Origin: Terriglobales bacterium
GTDB lineage: Bacteria > Acidobacteriota > Terriglobia > Terriglobales > Acidobacteriaceae
Assembly: GCA_035651995.1 (NCBI GenBank)
Contig: DASRER010000020.1
Span: 62,001 to 126,000 of the forward strand
Length of the DNA stretch: 64,000 nucleotides
Direction of reading: 5' to 3'
Both the position numbers and the translations under genes were made by a program. A model generated the notes under the pieces. That model did no database searches. It was not told the origin of the DNA and was given only the letters and a program-made list of their open reading frames with translations. Below are positions 17,689 through 25,631 of the stretch, piece by piece. The stretch's first letter is position 1, and each line of letters starts with the position of its first letter.

Positions 17689-19893
17689 GTGGCCACACTG
17701 CGCCAGCAAATCGAAACCAACATCCTCACCGTCACCAAGTTTCGCGACCTGCTGCGCGAGGTGGAAAAGGCCCGCCCCGGCGAAGACCTGACGCTCATCC
17801 GCAAGGCCTACGAGTACTCACAGCGCAACCACGCCGGGCAGACGCGCGCCACCGGCGAGCCCTACCTGGTGCATCCGCTCGAGGTCGCGCTCGTCCTCGC
17901 CGAAATCAAGATGGACCCGGTCGCCATCGCCGCCGGCCTCCTGCACGACTCGGTGGAAGACACGTCGGTCACCATCGAAGACATCGCGCGCGAATTCGGC
18001 GAGCAGGTGGCGCACATCGTCGAGGGCGTCACCAAGATCAGCAAGATCGAATTTGCCAGCCGCGAAGAGCGCCAGGCCGAGAACGTCCGCAAGATGGTGC
18101 TGGCCATGGTGGACGACATTCGCGTCGTGCTCATCAAGCTGGCCGACCGGCTGCACAACATGCGCACGCTGGCGGCGCTGCCGCGCGAGCGCCAGGAAGT
18201 GATCGCGCGCGAAACGCTCGACATCTACGCGCCCATCGCGCACCGCCTCGGCATGGGCAAGATCCGCGGCGAACTCGAAGACCTTGCCTTCCACTACGTT
18301 GATCCGATCGGCTACCAGCAGATCAAGGACGCGGTCGAAGCGCGGCGCAAGACCGGCGACGCTTTCCTTGCCCAGGTCGTGGGCGTCATCCAGCAGAAGC
18401 TGAAGGAAAACGGAATCAACGCGGAGGTGAGCAGCCGCATCAAGCGGCTTTACAGCATTTATCAGAAGCTCCAGCGGCAGCGCATCGCGGTCGACCAGGT
18501 TTACGACCTGCTCGCCATCCGCATCATCACCGGTTCGGTCAAAGACTGTTACGGCGCGCTCGGCGCCATTCACAACCTCTGGCGGCCGGTGCCGGGACGC
18601 ATCAAGGACTTCATCGCCATGCCGCGGCCGAACTTCTATCAGTCGCTGCACACCACCGTGATCGCGGAAAACGGCGCGGCCTTCGAAGTCCAGATCCGCA
18701 CCGAAGAGATGCACAAGATGGCGGAAGAGGGCATCGCCGCGCACTGGAAGTACAAGGATGGCCCGGTCTCGGCCAAGGACGAACAGCGCCTGGCTTGGTT
18801 GCGCCAGGTGGTGGAATGGCAGCGCGACCTGAGCGATCCCAACGAGTTCCTCTCCACGCTGAAGATCGACCTCTATCCGGAAGAGGTTTACACCTTCACC
18901 CCCAAGGGCAAGGTCGTGATTCTTCCGCGCGACGCCACGCCGGTGGACTTCGCTTACAGTATCCACACCGAAGTCGGAAACACCTGCGTGGGCGCGCGCG
19001 TGAACGGACGCATGACGCCGCTGCGCCACAAACTGCGCTCCGGCGACATCGTGGAGATCATCACCCAGGCCGGTCATCATCCCAGCCGTGACTGGCTCGG
19101 CTTCATCAAATCGTCGCGCGCGCGGCAGAAAATCAAGCATTGGCTCAACGTGCACGAGCGCGAGCGCGCCATCGAAATCGGGCGCAAGCTCATCGAAAAG
19201 GAAGCCCGCAAGTACCGCGTGGCGCTGAAGAGCGTTGAAGAGAAGGAATTCCAGCGCGTCGCCGCCGACTACGGCCTCGGCCGTCCCGACGACCTGCTGG
19301 CCGGCATCGGCTACGGCAAGTTTTCCGCGCGCCAGGTGCTCGGCCGCCTCGTCCCCATGCAGGAGCAGCCCGAGCAGCCCGATGTGGATGAAACCAGGGG
19401 CGGGCTCACCAGCGTCGTTCGGCGCGTCTTCGGAACCGACAGTGCGGCCATCAAAGTCAAGGGCCACGACGACCTGCTCGTCTACCGCGCGCGATGTTGC
19501 AACCCGATCCGCGGCGAGGAGATCGTCGGCTACGTCACCCGAGGCAAGGGCGTGGCCGTCCACGCCAAGACGTGCCCCAACGTGCAGAACCTGATGTACG
19601 AAGTGGAGCGCCGCATCCCGGTCGAATGGGGCAAAGACCAGCTCCGCAAGCAAGGCTACCCGGTGCGCCTCACGCTCTTCACCGACGACCGCGCCGGCAT
19701 GCTCAAGCAGCTCACCGCCGTCATCAGCGATGGCGACACCAACATCCGCAACATCGAAGCCCGCACCGGCAACAGCCAGGCCACCATCGACGTGGTCATC
19801 GAGATTGAAGACCTCAAGCACCTGGAACGCATGGTCGCCGAGCTGCGCAAGATCCCCGGCGTGCACGACGTCCAGCGCGTGGCCAAGGGCTGA
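17689..19893 (+). CDS. rel: Bifunctional (p)ppGpp synthetase/hydrolase (Rel/SpoT)
   Basis: A 734-residue RelA/SpoT homologue that makes and destroys the alarmone (p)ppGpp. The HD hydrolase domain has HPLEVALVL and the metal motif HDSVED (His86 to Asp91). The synthetase domain contains RIKD near residues 304-307, the RxKD form associated with bifunctional enzymes rather than the ExDD of RelA, then NFYQSLHTTV and the pyrophosphokinase block EVQIRTEEMHKMAEEG. A TGS domain (VYTFTPKGKVVILPRDATPVD) and a C-terminal ACT domain (RLTLFTDDRAGMLKQLTAVI) follow. Start is GTG 17689. Both activities look intact, so this is probably the sole long Rel of the cell. The ridA gene follows on the same strand. 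Confidence 0.95.
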   Translation: MATLRQQIETNILTVTKFRDLLREVEKARPGEDLTLIRKAYEYSQRNHAGQTRATGEPYLVHPLEVALVLAEIKMDPVAIAAGLLHDSVEDTSVTIEDIAREFGEQVAHIVEGVTKISKIEFASREERQAENVRKMVLAMVDDIRVVLIKLADRLHNMRTLAALPRERQEVIARETLDIYAPIAHRLGMGKIRGELEDLAFHYVDPIGYQQIKDAVEARRKTGDAFLAQVVGVIQQKLKENGINAEVSSRIKRLYSIYQKLQRQRIAVDQVYDLLAIRIITGSVKDCYGALGAIHNLWRPVPGRIKDFIAMPRPNFYQSLHTTVIAENGAAFEVQIRTEEMHKMAEEGIAAHWKYKDGPVSAKDEQRLAWLRQVVEWQRDLSDPNEFLSTLKIDLYPEEVYTFTPKGKVVILPRDATPVDFAYSIHTEVGNTCVGARVNGRMTPLRHKLRSGDIVEIITQAGHHPSRDWLGFIKSSRARQKIKHWLNVHERERAIEIGRKLIEKEARKYRVALKSVEEKEFQRVAADYGLGRPDDLLAGIGYGKFSARQVLGRLVPMQEQPEQPDVDETRGGLTSVVRRVFGTDSAAIKVKGHDDLLVYRARCCNPIRGEEIVGYVTRGKGVAVHAKTCPNVQNLMYEVERRIPVEWGKDQLRKQGYPVRLTLFTDDRAGMLKQLTAVISDGDTNIRNIEARTGNSQATIDVVIEIEDLKHLERMVAELRKIPGVHDVQRVAKG

Positions 19894-19899
19894 AACTTC

Positions 19900-19980
19900 C
19901 ACCACAGGGACACAGGGGCGCAGAGAAGTCCAAAGCATCTGTTATTGTGCCGAAGGTTTTTCCGGTCCTCTGTGTCTGGG
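19900..19980. repeat. Inverted CACAGRGACACAG element
   Basis: CCACCACAGGGACACAGGGG is matched in inverted order by CCTCTGTGTCTGGGTGG, with about 45 bases between. It fills most of the gap from rel to ridA. Sequences of this type (CACAGAGACACAGAG and its complement) recur in many bacterial genomes. Confidence 0.55.
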
Positions 19981-20009
19981 TGGTAGAGGTTCACTTCAGG
20001 AGGAAACGA

Positions 20010-20387
20010 ATGCGTGATGTCATCTCCACTGCCGATTCGCCGGCGGCCATAGGGCCGTACTCGCAGGCCATCCGTGCCAACGGCTTCGTCTTCATCTCAG
20101 GACAGATTCCGCTCGACCCGGCGACGAAGGACCTGGTCGAAGGTGACATCCGCGCGCAGACCGAGCGCGTGCTCAAGAACCTGGGCGCCATCCTGGCCGC
20201 GGCAGGCTCGAGCCTGGAGAAGGTGGTGAAAACCACGGTGTTTCTTAAGAGTATGAATGACTTTGCGGCTATGAACGAGGTCTACGCCACGTATTTCAAA
20301 ACCGCGCCCCCGGCACGCTCCACGGTGGAAGCGGCCGCGCTGCCGCGCGGCGTCGCCGTGGAGATCGACGTCATCGCGCTGGCGTAA
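20010..20387 (+). CDS. ridA: RidA family enamine/imine deaminase
   Basis: A 125-residue RidA/YjgF/UK114 protein, a trimeric enzyme that hydrolyses reactive 2-aminoacrylate and related enamines. Family blocks are present in order: PAAIGPYSQAIRANGFVFISGQIP, the mid helix ERVLKNLGAILAAAGSS, and the catalytic-site region ARSTVEAAALPRGVAVEIDVIA, including the carboxylate-binding Arg. The ATG at 20010 is preceded at the right spacing by AGGAGG (19998-20003); an upstream ATG at 19947 is not the start. It follows rel and may be cotranscribed, although an inverted repeat separates them. Confidence 0.93.
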   Translation: MRDVISTADSPAAIGPYSQAIRANGFVFISGQIPLDPATKDLVEGDIRAQTERVLKNLGAILAAAGSSLEKVVKTTVFLKSMNDFAAMNEVYATYFKTAPPARSTVEAAALPRGVAVEIDVIALA

Positions 20388-20392
20388 AAGCG

Positions 20393-20490
20393 TTCACCGC
20401 GGAGGCGCGGAGAACGCTGAGAAATCCCCCTTCACGGAGAAAGAAGAAAAAGGAAGTTCCTCTGCGCCCTCTGCGTCTCTGCGGTGAAAA
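20393..20490. repeat. Inverted CACCGCGGAG element
   Basis: TTCACCGCGGAGGCGCGGAG is matched by CTCTGCGTCTCTGCGGTGAA near the other end. It fills the convergent gap between ridA and rpmB, so a termination role is possible. Confidence 0.6.
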
Positions 20491-20495
20491 GGCTT

Positions 20496-20684
20496 CTAGG
20501 CTTTTACCACCTTGCCGCTGCGCAGGCAGCCGGTGCACACGCGGATGCGCTTGGCGGCGCCGTTGATGCGGGCGCGCACCGGGCGCAGGTTGATGTTCCA
20601 GCGCCGTTTGGTCACGTTGTGCGCGTGACTGATATTGTTCCCCGACTGCGGCTTCTTGCCGCAGACATCACAAACCTGTGCCAT
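20496..20684 (-). CDS. rpmB: 50S ribosomal protein L28
   Basis: A 62-residue L28 of the large ribosomal subunit. The sequence [20 protein letters not shown] and the mid-part [14 protein letters not shown] are diagnostic. Two Cys pairs (CDVC near the start, CTGC near the end) make it the zinc-binding C+ form. It stands alone, convergent with ridA. The coding segment is short but complete and starts at an ATG. Confidence 0.95.
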   Translation of the reverse strand: MAQVCDVCGKKPQSGNNISHAHNVTKRRWNINLRPVRARINGAAKRIRVCTGCLRSGKVVKA

Positions 20685-20780
20685 GACGGAAGACTCCAGA
20701 AAAGTTCAGAACTTGTGGGCCAAAAGATAGATTTTACAGCAGTTCCCGCGGATTCGCCACCCGGCGGGCCCTTCCAGGTT

Positions 20781-20808
20781 GTAGCGGCGGGCGCCCTCGC
20801 CCGCCGGC
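20781..20808 (-). repeat. Short interspersed hairpin repeat, copy 1
   Basis: On the minus strand it reads GCCGGCGGGCGAGGGCGCCC followed by GCCGCTAC. The core GGCGGGCG and CGCCCGCC can pair around a short loop. Copies 2 and 3 are at 34263 and 36730. Confidence 0.6.
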
Positions 20809-20968
20809 ACGCCACGGACCGTGTGGACGCGGGCGGCCGCGCGCTCGGGGCTTGAAGGGGCGCGGCTTCCCGCCGCGACTGACAAAAGCCGCCAAGCATT
20901 CGCCGTTGGCCGCTGACGTATTCCTCGCCGCTGCGCCGTACGCGCTTCCAGGCGCAAAGACGTTGCTT

Positions 20969-20974
20969 GCTATA
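20969..20974 (+). promoter_or_regulatory. Candidate -10 box for the amidohydrolase gene
   Basis: A perfect TATAAT lies 35 bases before the ATG at 21010, with GGAAGGG (20999-21005) as a possible ribosome-binding site. No clear -35 hexamer is seen. Confidence 0.45.
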
Positions 20975-21009
20975 ATCGCGCGCCTTCGATTCATTTTGGA
21001 AGGGATGCA

Positions 21010-22278
21010 ATGAAAAGACTCCTCGCATTGATGTGTCTGCTGTTCTGCCCGCTCGCTGGACTTGCCCAAACCACTCCCACCCGCACCGTCGTCATTCCCG
21101 GCCGCATCCTCGACGTCAAGACCGGCCGCTACCTCACCGGCCAGGCCATCACCATCGAAGGCGAAAAGATCACCGCCATCGGCCCCGAAGCGGCCGTCGC
21201 GGCAGCCCAGGTCATCCGCTTGCCGAACCTCACCGTGCTGCCGGGTCTGATCGACGCGCACACGCACATCACCATGGACCCGTACCACTTCGGTTACGCG
21301 GAGCTTGGCGTCTCGACGCCGCGCGAGGCGCTGAACGGCGCCGTGAACGCCCGCACCACGCTGGAGGCCGGGTTCACCACCATCCGCAACGTTGGCGCCG
21401 GCGGCTATACCGACGTCGCCTTGCGTGACGTAATCAACGAAGGCTCGCTGCCCGGCCCGCGTATGCTGGTGAGCGGCCCGGCGATGAGCATCACCGGCGG
21501 ACACTGCGACAACAACCTGCTGCCCTTCGAGTATCACCATGAGGCCGAGGGCGTGGCCAACGGCATCGAGTCGGTGCAGCACAAGGTGCGCGAAATCATC
21601 AAGTACGGCGCCGACGTGGTCAAGATCTGCGCCACCGGCGGCGTGCTCTCCAAGGGCGACGATCCGCGCGCCTCGCAGTACACCCTGGAAGAAATGAAGG
21701 CCATCGTGGCCGACGCGCACCGCCTCGGCCGCAAGGTCGCCGCCCACGCCCACGGCGGTGACGGCATCAAGCTCGCCGTCGAGGCCGGCGTGGATTCGAT
21801 CGAGCATGGCTCCTACATCGACGACGAGGGCATCGCGCTCATGAAGCAGCGCGGCGCCTACCTGGTGCCGACGCTCTACCTTGGCGACTGGTTCCTGGAG
21901 AACGCGCAGCGCATCCACGCGCCTGAGTTCTACCTGAGCAAGGCCCGCGAGGTGATGCCCGCCGCCCGCCGCAACCTCGCAAAGGCGTTCGCCGCTGGCG
22001 TGAAGGTCGCATTCGGCACCGACGCCGCCGTCTATCCCCACGGCCTGAACGCGCGCGAGTTCGCCGTCATGGTCAAGCTCGGGATGTCGCCGCTCGCCGC
22101 CATCCAGTCGGCCACTATCAACGACGCCGACCTGCTCGGCTGGAGCGACCGCATCGGCAGCATCGAGCCCGGCAAGTTCGCCGATCTGATCGGCGTCTCG
22201 GGCGACCCGCTCCAGGACGTGACCGTGCTCGAGCACGTTCAGTTCGTGATGAAGGGCGGCAAGGTGGTGAAGCAGTAG
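21010..22278 (+). CDS. Exported metal-dependent amidohydrolase (Xaa-Pro dipeptidase-like)
   Basis: A 422-residue amidohydrolase with a signal peptide ([20 protein letters not shown]). The TIM-barrel metal site is visible: DAHTH after the first strand ([14 protein letters not shown]), the Lys of [10 protein letters not shown], which is the usual carbamylated lysine, [20 protein letters not shown], and the late Asp in [11 protein letters not shown]. This order matches the imidazolonepropionase-like/prolidase branch (Sgx9260-type) that hydrolyses Xaa-Pro dipeptides or N-acyl amino acids. The exported location points to peptide scavenging in the periplasm. The exact substrate cannot be told from sequence. 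It is monocistronic and convergent with the HU gene. Confidence 0.9.
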   Translation: MKRLLALMCLLFCPLAGLAQTTPTRTVVIPGRILDVKTGRYLTGQAITIEGEKITAIGPEAAVAAAQVIRLPNLTVLPGLIDAHTHITMDPYHFGYAELGVSTPREALNGAVNARTTLEAGFTTIRNVGAGGYTDVALRDVINEGSLPGPRMLVSGPAMSITGGHCDNNLLPFEYHHEAEGVANGIESVQHKVREIIKYGADVVKICATGGVLSKGDDPRASQYTLEEMKAIVADAHRLGRKVAAHAHGGDGIKLAVEAGVDSIEHGSYIDDEGIALMKQRGAYLVPTLYLGDWFLENAQRIHAPEFYLSKAREVMPAARRNLAKAFAAGVKVAFGTDAAVYPHGLNAREFAVMVKLGMSPLAAIQSATINDADLLGWSDRIGSIEPGKFADLIGVSGDPLQDVTVLEHVQFVMKGGKVVKQ

Positions 22279-22310
22279 CCACGAATCGGATGCTCCGATG
22301 GGAAAACACA

Positions 22311-22334
22311 AAGGCCGGCTTCGCAGCCGGCCTT
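22311..22334. terminator. Bidirectional intrinsic-terminator-like hairpin
   Basis: AAGGCCGGCT (22311-22320) and AGCCGGCCTT (22325-22334) form a perfect 10-base-pair stem with loop TCGC, between the convergent amidohydrolase and HU genes. On the minus strand the stem is followed by TGTGTTTT, so it fits the HU gene better. Confidence 0.7.
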
Positions 22335-22411
22335 CGTGCACCAGGGGGACGTTGCGGGCCCCGTTCGTCCCACTCTGCTCGAAGGGACGAACTCACGCCA
22401 CGCAATGGCAA

Positions 22412-22702
22412 CTACTTCTTGGGGGCGATGGAATCCTTCACGGCCTTGGCCAGGTAGAACTTCGCCGTGGTCTTGGCTGGAATCTTGATGGGTTCGCCCG
22501 TCTGCGGGTTGCGGCCCATGCGCGCCTTGCGGTTCACCTTCTTCAGCCGGCCCAGGCCGGGGAGAATGAAGACGCCGCCTTTCTTGGTCTCTTTCACAGC
22601 CGTGTCAACCAGCGTTTCCAGGAACGCTGCCGCGGTCTTGTTGCTGGTCTCGAGCTTGCCAGCCAGATGGCGGACCAGCTGTGTCTTTGTCATGCCTGCC
22701 AT
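22412..22702 (-). CDS. hup: HU family DNA-binding protein
   Basis: A 96-residue HU/IHF-type nucleoid protein. It has the helical N-terminal dimerisation region (MTKTQLVRHLAGKLETSNKTAAAFLETL), the strand GGVFILPGLGRLKKVNR, and the DNA-binding arm RKARMGRNPQTGEPIKIPAKTTAKF, with the Pro at the arm tip conserved. The ATG at 22702 is preceded by AAGGAGG at proper spacing. It differs slightly from typical HU (ILPGLGRLKK in place of the usual GFGTF region), a variant seen in several soil phyla. It is monocistronic and is followed by a good hairpin. Confidence 0.95.
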   Translation of the reverse strand: MAGMTKTQLVRHLAGKLETSNKTAAAFLETLVDTAVKETKKGGVFILPGLGRLKKVNRKARMGRNPQTGEPIKIPAKTTAKFYLAKAVKDSIAPKK

Positions 22703-22893
22703 GAATCCTCCTTGAATTAACTCCGTTTGCTGGGCAAACGCGCGTATCTTACAACAGCATCAAGAACCTTAGAAGCGCCGGAACCGCATTTTTCGCGGCT
22801 TTTTCACACTTTCTTGTGCAAAACCCCAGAAAAATCGCCGCTTCTGGCGTCTAAGGACCGGGAGCTAGGGTGCTGGCCCCGCCGGCAGCTCCA

Positions 22894-22926
22894 GCTTGAA
22901 ACTTGAAACCGGAAACTTGAAACTGG
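22894..22926. repeat. Heptad array (CTTGAAA type), single arm
   Basis: Units CTTGAAA, CTTGAAA, CCGGAAA, CTTGAAA, CTGG end just before the start of the Cys-rich protein. The preceding GGAGCTAGGG and GGCAGCTCC pair loosely but do not form an opposite heptad array. Confidence 0.6.
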
Positions 22927-22931
22927 TTGGA

Positions 22932-23591
22932 ATGCCTTGTCCCGTCTGCAACCTGCGCAAGGAGAAGCGCTTCTGCCCGGCGCTGCATGACCGCATCTGC
23001 GCCATCTGCTGCGGCCAGGAGCGCGAGGTCACGCTCGATTGCCCATCCGACTGTCCCTACCTGCGCCAGGCCCGCGAGCACGAGCGCCCGCGCACGCCGG
23101 AGGAGCTGATCGCCGCCGGCGCCGAGCTGTTCCCCGAAGTCGAAGTGGGACAGGGATTCGTCTACGAGCGCGAGCCGCTGATCGCCGGGCTGAGCTTCGC
23201 CCTGGCCAGGGCCGCACGCGCCGACCGCGAAGTCCGCGACCGCGACCTGATCGCCGCCCTCACCGAAAGCGCCAAGACATGGCAGCGCCGGGCGTCTTCA
23301 GGACTCGAATACCAGGCGGCAACCAACCCCGTGCAGCAGTCCATCTCGGCGGAGCTGGAGCGCATGGCCGCCGAGTACGCCGACGCCGAGCGCAAGCACA
23401 TGGGCTACACCACGGTCCGCGACTCCCACGTCCTGCGCGCCCTGGTGTTCCTCCTACGTTTGGCGCACTCCCGCTCTTCAGGCCGCCCGCGCTCACGCGC
23501 CTTCGTTGAGTTCCTGTTGAATCAGTTCCCAGAGAAGAAGGAATCAGTCATCGCTTCGGCGAGCGAGGGGAGCAGGATCATCATTCCCTAA
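22932..23591 (+). CDS. Cys-rich protein of unknown function
   Basis: About 219 residues beginning MPCPVCNLRKEKRFCPALHD, with eight cysteines in the first 41 residues (3, 6, 15, 23, 26, 27, 37, 41), which is consistent with two structural zinc sites (CxxC, C, CxxCC, CxxxC). The rest is mostly helical and charged with no membrane segment. The ATG at 22932 follows the heptad array at 22894-22926; there is a longer frame to 22896 but its first residues are encoded by the repeat. I recognise the type from acidobacterial proteomes as a hypothetical conserved protein, without a known role. Confidence 0.75.
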   Translation: MPCPVCNLRKEKRFCPALHDRICAICCGQEREVTLDCPSDCPYLRQAREHERPRTPEELIAAGAELFPEVEVGQGFVYEREPLIAGLSFALARAARADREVRDRDLIAALTESAKTWQRRASSGLEYQAATNPVQQSISAELERMAAEYADAERKHMGYTTVRDSHVLRALVFLLRLAHSRSSGRPRSRAFVEFLLNQFPEKKESVIASASEGSRIIIP

Positions 23592-23660
23592 GACCGCGCC
23601 TTGACCGCGGGGCCCGCGGAGGGGACAGAAGCACGTCGCCAGCCGACGCCGGGATGGCAA

Positions 23661-23686
23661 GCTGGGCCGGGCTGCGCCGGCCCAGC
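23661..23686. terminator. Perfect 10-bp hairpin after the Cys-rich peptide gene
   Basis: GCTGGGCCGG (23661-23670) and CCGGCCCAGC (23677-23686) pair around GCTGCG. On the minus strand it begins six bases after the stop of the 38-residue peptide. No strong T tract follows, so it may stabilise the mRNA end. Confidence 0.55.
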
Positions 23687-23692
23687 GCTGCT

Positions 23693-23809
23693 TCATCGGC
23701 AAAGCGGACAGCCCGGCGGACAGCAGCCCGCCGTCTTGGCCAGCAACGGGGCGGCGCTAGCCGCCAGCGCGCCGAACAGCACCATCGCGAGCGTGATCAG
23801 TTTGCGCAT
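23693..23809 (-). CDS. Small Cys-rich secreted peptide (38 residues)
   Basis: A short open frame with a good ribosome-binding site (AAAGGAG, 8 bases before the ATG). It codes for a signal-peptide-like stretch, MRKLITLAMVLFGALAAS, then APLLAKTAGCCPPGCPLCR with four cysteines among the last ten residues. It overlaps the 3-prime end of the MerR gene by 53 bases in another frame, which suggests translational coupling, and it is followed by a hairpin. The Cys-rich mature part could bind a thiophilic metal. It is too short to be found by ordinary gene prediction. The product is unproven; the ribosome-binding site and signal-like N-terminus are the main support. Confidence 0.55.
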   Translation of the reverse strand: MRKLITLAMVLFGALAASAAPLLAKTAGCCPPGCPLCR

Positions 23810-24254
23810 GAACGATTTCTCCTTTCTTCGGGGAATGCGGCAGATCGCTGACCAGGAAACACCTGCCCTTCGCGCAGCAATCGCTCTGCGCGCAGTTCCG
23901 GCGCGAACCGGACCGCGCCACCGACATCACGCGCCGCCGCAGCCTTTGCAGCGCCCGGATTTGCCGTTCCAGTTCCTGGGTCTTCTCGCCCATCCAGAGG
24001 CACACCTCAGGACACGGGTCCTGACCTCGCCGTACCAGCGTCAGCACCCGTTTCATTTGCGCCAGTGAAAGGCCGACGCTCCTGGACTTGCCGATGAACT
24101 CCACGTAACGAAGCGCATCCGGCGAGAAAAGCCGGTGCCCGGTGTGGCTCCTCGCCGCGCGCGGCAGCAGGTCAAGACGCTCCCAGTAACGCAGCGCCCT
24201 GGCGGATGCGCCGGTGCGACGGGCCACCTCGGTGATCGTGAGTCCGCCGGTCAT
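23757..24254 (-). CDS. MerR family regulator, probably metal-responsive
   Basis: About 165 residues with an N-terminal MerR winged helix (LTITEVARRTGASARALRYWERLDLLPRAARS), the conserved GHRLFSPDALRYVEFI wing, and a dimerisation coiled coil. The effector end is rich in cysteine: CPEVCLW near residue 85 and NCAQSDCCAKGRCF near residue 125, fitting a site for a soft metal such as Cu, Zn, Cd or Hg. The start is the ATG at 24254 (MTGGLTI); an upstream ATG at 24338 is less likely. The end overlaps the gene of a Cys-rich exported peptide, which is a plausible target. The exact metal is unknown. Confidence 0.85.
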   Translation of the reverse strand: MTGGLTITEVARRTGASARALRYWERLDLLPRAARSHTGHRLFSPDALRYVEFIGKSRSVGLSLAQMKRVLTLVRRGQDPCPEVCLWMGEKTQELERQIRALQRLRRRVMSVARSGSRRNCAQSDCCAKGRCFLVSDLPHSPKKGEIVHAQTDHARDGAVRRAGG

Positions 24255-24423
24255 GAATCTGCCTGTCCGCAGGCTACGACCTGCCGCAGCGTAAGGCTGC
24301 AACACTCTTTTTTGGGCCGGCACACGTCCAGCCATCAATCCTCCCCACCCGGCCGGAGTTCGCTGACCGCAGGATAGGGGACCGCCGGCGCCCTCGACCG
24401 GCTCTGCGTCCTCTGCGGCCGGC

Positions 24424-24942
24424 CTAGAGCCTCCTTACCGTCCCCCCGCCCGCCCCCAGCGCGTCCCTCAGCTCACGCACCGTTTTTTTCAGCACCGGAT
24501 GCCGCGCCTCGGGCGCAATCTCGGCCAGCGGCTCCAGCACGAACCGCCGCTGCGACATCGCCGGATGCGGCACCTTGATCCCGGGTATGTTTAGCACCGA
24601 GCGGCCGAAAAAGATGATGTCGATGTCAATCGTGCGCGGGCCCTTCACGCGCGCTGCGTTCTCCGGCGTGCGCTTCAGCGCCGCCGGCGGACGCCGCCGT
24701 CCCATCTCCTGCTCGATCCCCAGCAGCGCCGCCATCAATTGCTTCGGCATCTTCTCGGTCTCGAGCGCCACTGCGATGTTCAGGAAGTCGGGCTGCTGCG
24801 TGAACTCCACCGGGGCCGTCTCGTAGAACGACGAAACACCTTTCACGTCGCCCAGCGCGCGCAGCTTCTCAACCGCGTGTTCCAGGTTCGCGCGCCGGTC
24901 GCCCAGGTTGGAGCCGAGCGAAAGGTAAACCAGTTTCTTCAT
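24424..24942 (-). CDS. folK: 2-amino-4-hydroxy-6-hydroxymethyldihydropteridine pyrophosphokinase
   Basis: A 172-residue HPPK that transfers pyrophosphate from ATP to 6-hydroxymethyl-7,8-dihydropterin in folate synthesis. The N-terminal YLSLGSNLGDR and the central GRRR...KGPRTIDIDIIFFG, with PHPAMSQRRFVLEPLAEIAP after it, are diagnostic, including the Asp pair in the IDIDI motif that binds Mg. I start at ATG 24942, which gives MKKLVYLSLGSNLGDR; the upstream ATG at 24963 lies in the heptad element. It is in a minus-strand run with def and aroC, separated by repeat elements. Confidence 0.95.
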   Translation of the reverse strand: MKKLVYLSLGSNLGDRRANLEHAVEKLRALGDVKGVSSFYETAPVEFTQQPDFLNIAVALETEKMPKQLMAALLGIEQEMGRRRPPAALKRTPENAARVKGPRTIDIDIIFFGRSVLNIPGIKVPHPAMSQRRFVLEPLAEIAPEARHPVLKKTVRELRDALGAGGGTVRRL

Positions 24943-24948
24943 GCCGGG

Positions 24949-25040
24949 CGTTTCACGTTTCAAGTTTCATGTTTCACGAAGTTTCATGTTTCACGAGGCT
25001 TTGGTCGCGTTCGTGGAACGTGAAACGGGAAACGTGGAAC
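24949..25040. repeat. Inverted heptad element (GTTTCA type)
   Basis: The left array CGTTTCA, CGTTTCA, AGTTTCA, TGTTTCA, then AGTTTCA, TGTTTCA, faces the right array GTGGAAC, GTGAAAC, GGGAAAC, GTGGAAC. It fills the gap between def and folK, ending 7 bases from the def stop. Confidence 0.8.
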
Positions 25041-25047
25041 CGGTTTT

Positions 25048-25557
25048 CTACCACTCCCCCGCCTTCGCCAGTTTCCTGATCTTGCGCTTCATCAGGTCGC
25101 GCTTCAGCGCGCTGATGTGCGCGATGTAAAGCCGGCCGTCGAGATGGTCGGTCTCGTGCAGAAAGGCGCGCGCCAGCAGGTCTTCGCCGGTGTGCTCGAA
25201 AAACTTTCCGTGCTCGTCCTGCGCCCGCACGGTCACGCGCCGTGGCCGCGTGACCATTTCGCGAAAGTCGGGCAGGCTCAGGCAGCCTTCATTCGACCGC
25301 TGCCGGCCCTCGGTGTGCACGATCACCGGATTCACCATGACCAGCTTTGCGCCGGGGTCTTCTTTGAATGTGACGTCCACCACCGCGACGCGCTTCGAGA
25401 TGCCGATCTGCGGCGCCGCCAGCCCCACACCGTGCGCCGCGTACATGGACTCGAACATGTCGGCAACCAGCTTGCGCAGTTCCTCGTCGAAGTGCGTCAC
25501 CGCGGCGGCGCGTTGCTCCAGGACCGGGTCGCCGTATTTGACGATGGGATAGATCAT
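25048..25557 (-). CDS. def: Peptide deformylase
   Basis: A 169-residue metalloenzyme that removes the N-formyl group from new proteins. All three active-site motifs are present: GVGLAAPQ (residues 43-50), EGCLSLP with metal ligand Cys92, and HETDHLDG with His134, Glu135 and His138. I start at ATG 25557 (MIYPIVKYGDP), as in other deformylases; five more residues would be added by the ATG at 25572. The longer-than-usual LAAPQ to EGCL spacing is normal for type I enzymes. fmt is not adjacent. Confidence 0.96.
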   Translation of the reverse strand: MIYPIVKYGDPVLEQRAAAVTHFDEELRKLVADMFESMYAAHGVGLAAPQIGISKRVAVVDVTFKEDPGAKLVMVNPVIVHTEGRQRSNEGCLSLPDFREMVTRPRRVTVRAQDEHGKFFEHTGEDLLARAFLHETDHLDGRLYIAHISALKRDLMKRKIRKLAKAGEW

Positions 25558-25561
25558 TGAA

Positions 25562-25631
25562 CATCGGGCCATCGGGCCATCGGCTCATTGGGCCGGTTCG
25601 TGCAATGGCCCGATGACCCGATTCCCGATGA
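25562..25631. repeat. Inverted octad element (CATCGGGC type)
   Basis: The left arm is CATCGGGC, CATCGGGC, CATCGGCT, CATTGGGC. The right arm read on the minus strand is CATCGGGA, ATCGGGTC, ATCGGGCC, ATTGC. It fills the gap between the aroC stop and the def start. Confidence 0.75.

Larger units (their letters stand above)
20685..21009. other. Intergenic region with GCCGRCGGGCGAG repeat and promoter
   Basis: About 325 bases between divergent rpmB and the amidohydrolase gene. It contains one copy of the short interspersed hairpin repeat (20781-20808), flanked by GC-rich sequence that also resembles the repeat at 36690-36760, and a TATAAT box (20969). ORFs across it, such as one reading GEGARRYN, are repeat-derived and not genes. 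Confidence 0.5.

Noticed and set aside
17818-19938. 706-codon frame antisense to rel
   Set aside because: Shadow of a well-conserved Rel protein; no recognisable domain.
23693-23695. TGA at the end of the Cys-rich peptide considered as a second selenocysteine codon
   Set aside because: The sequence after it is a terminator-like GC hairpin beginning 7 bases on; this is too close for a SECIS loop and the following frame has no family-like sequence.
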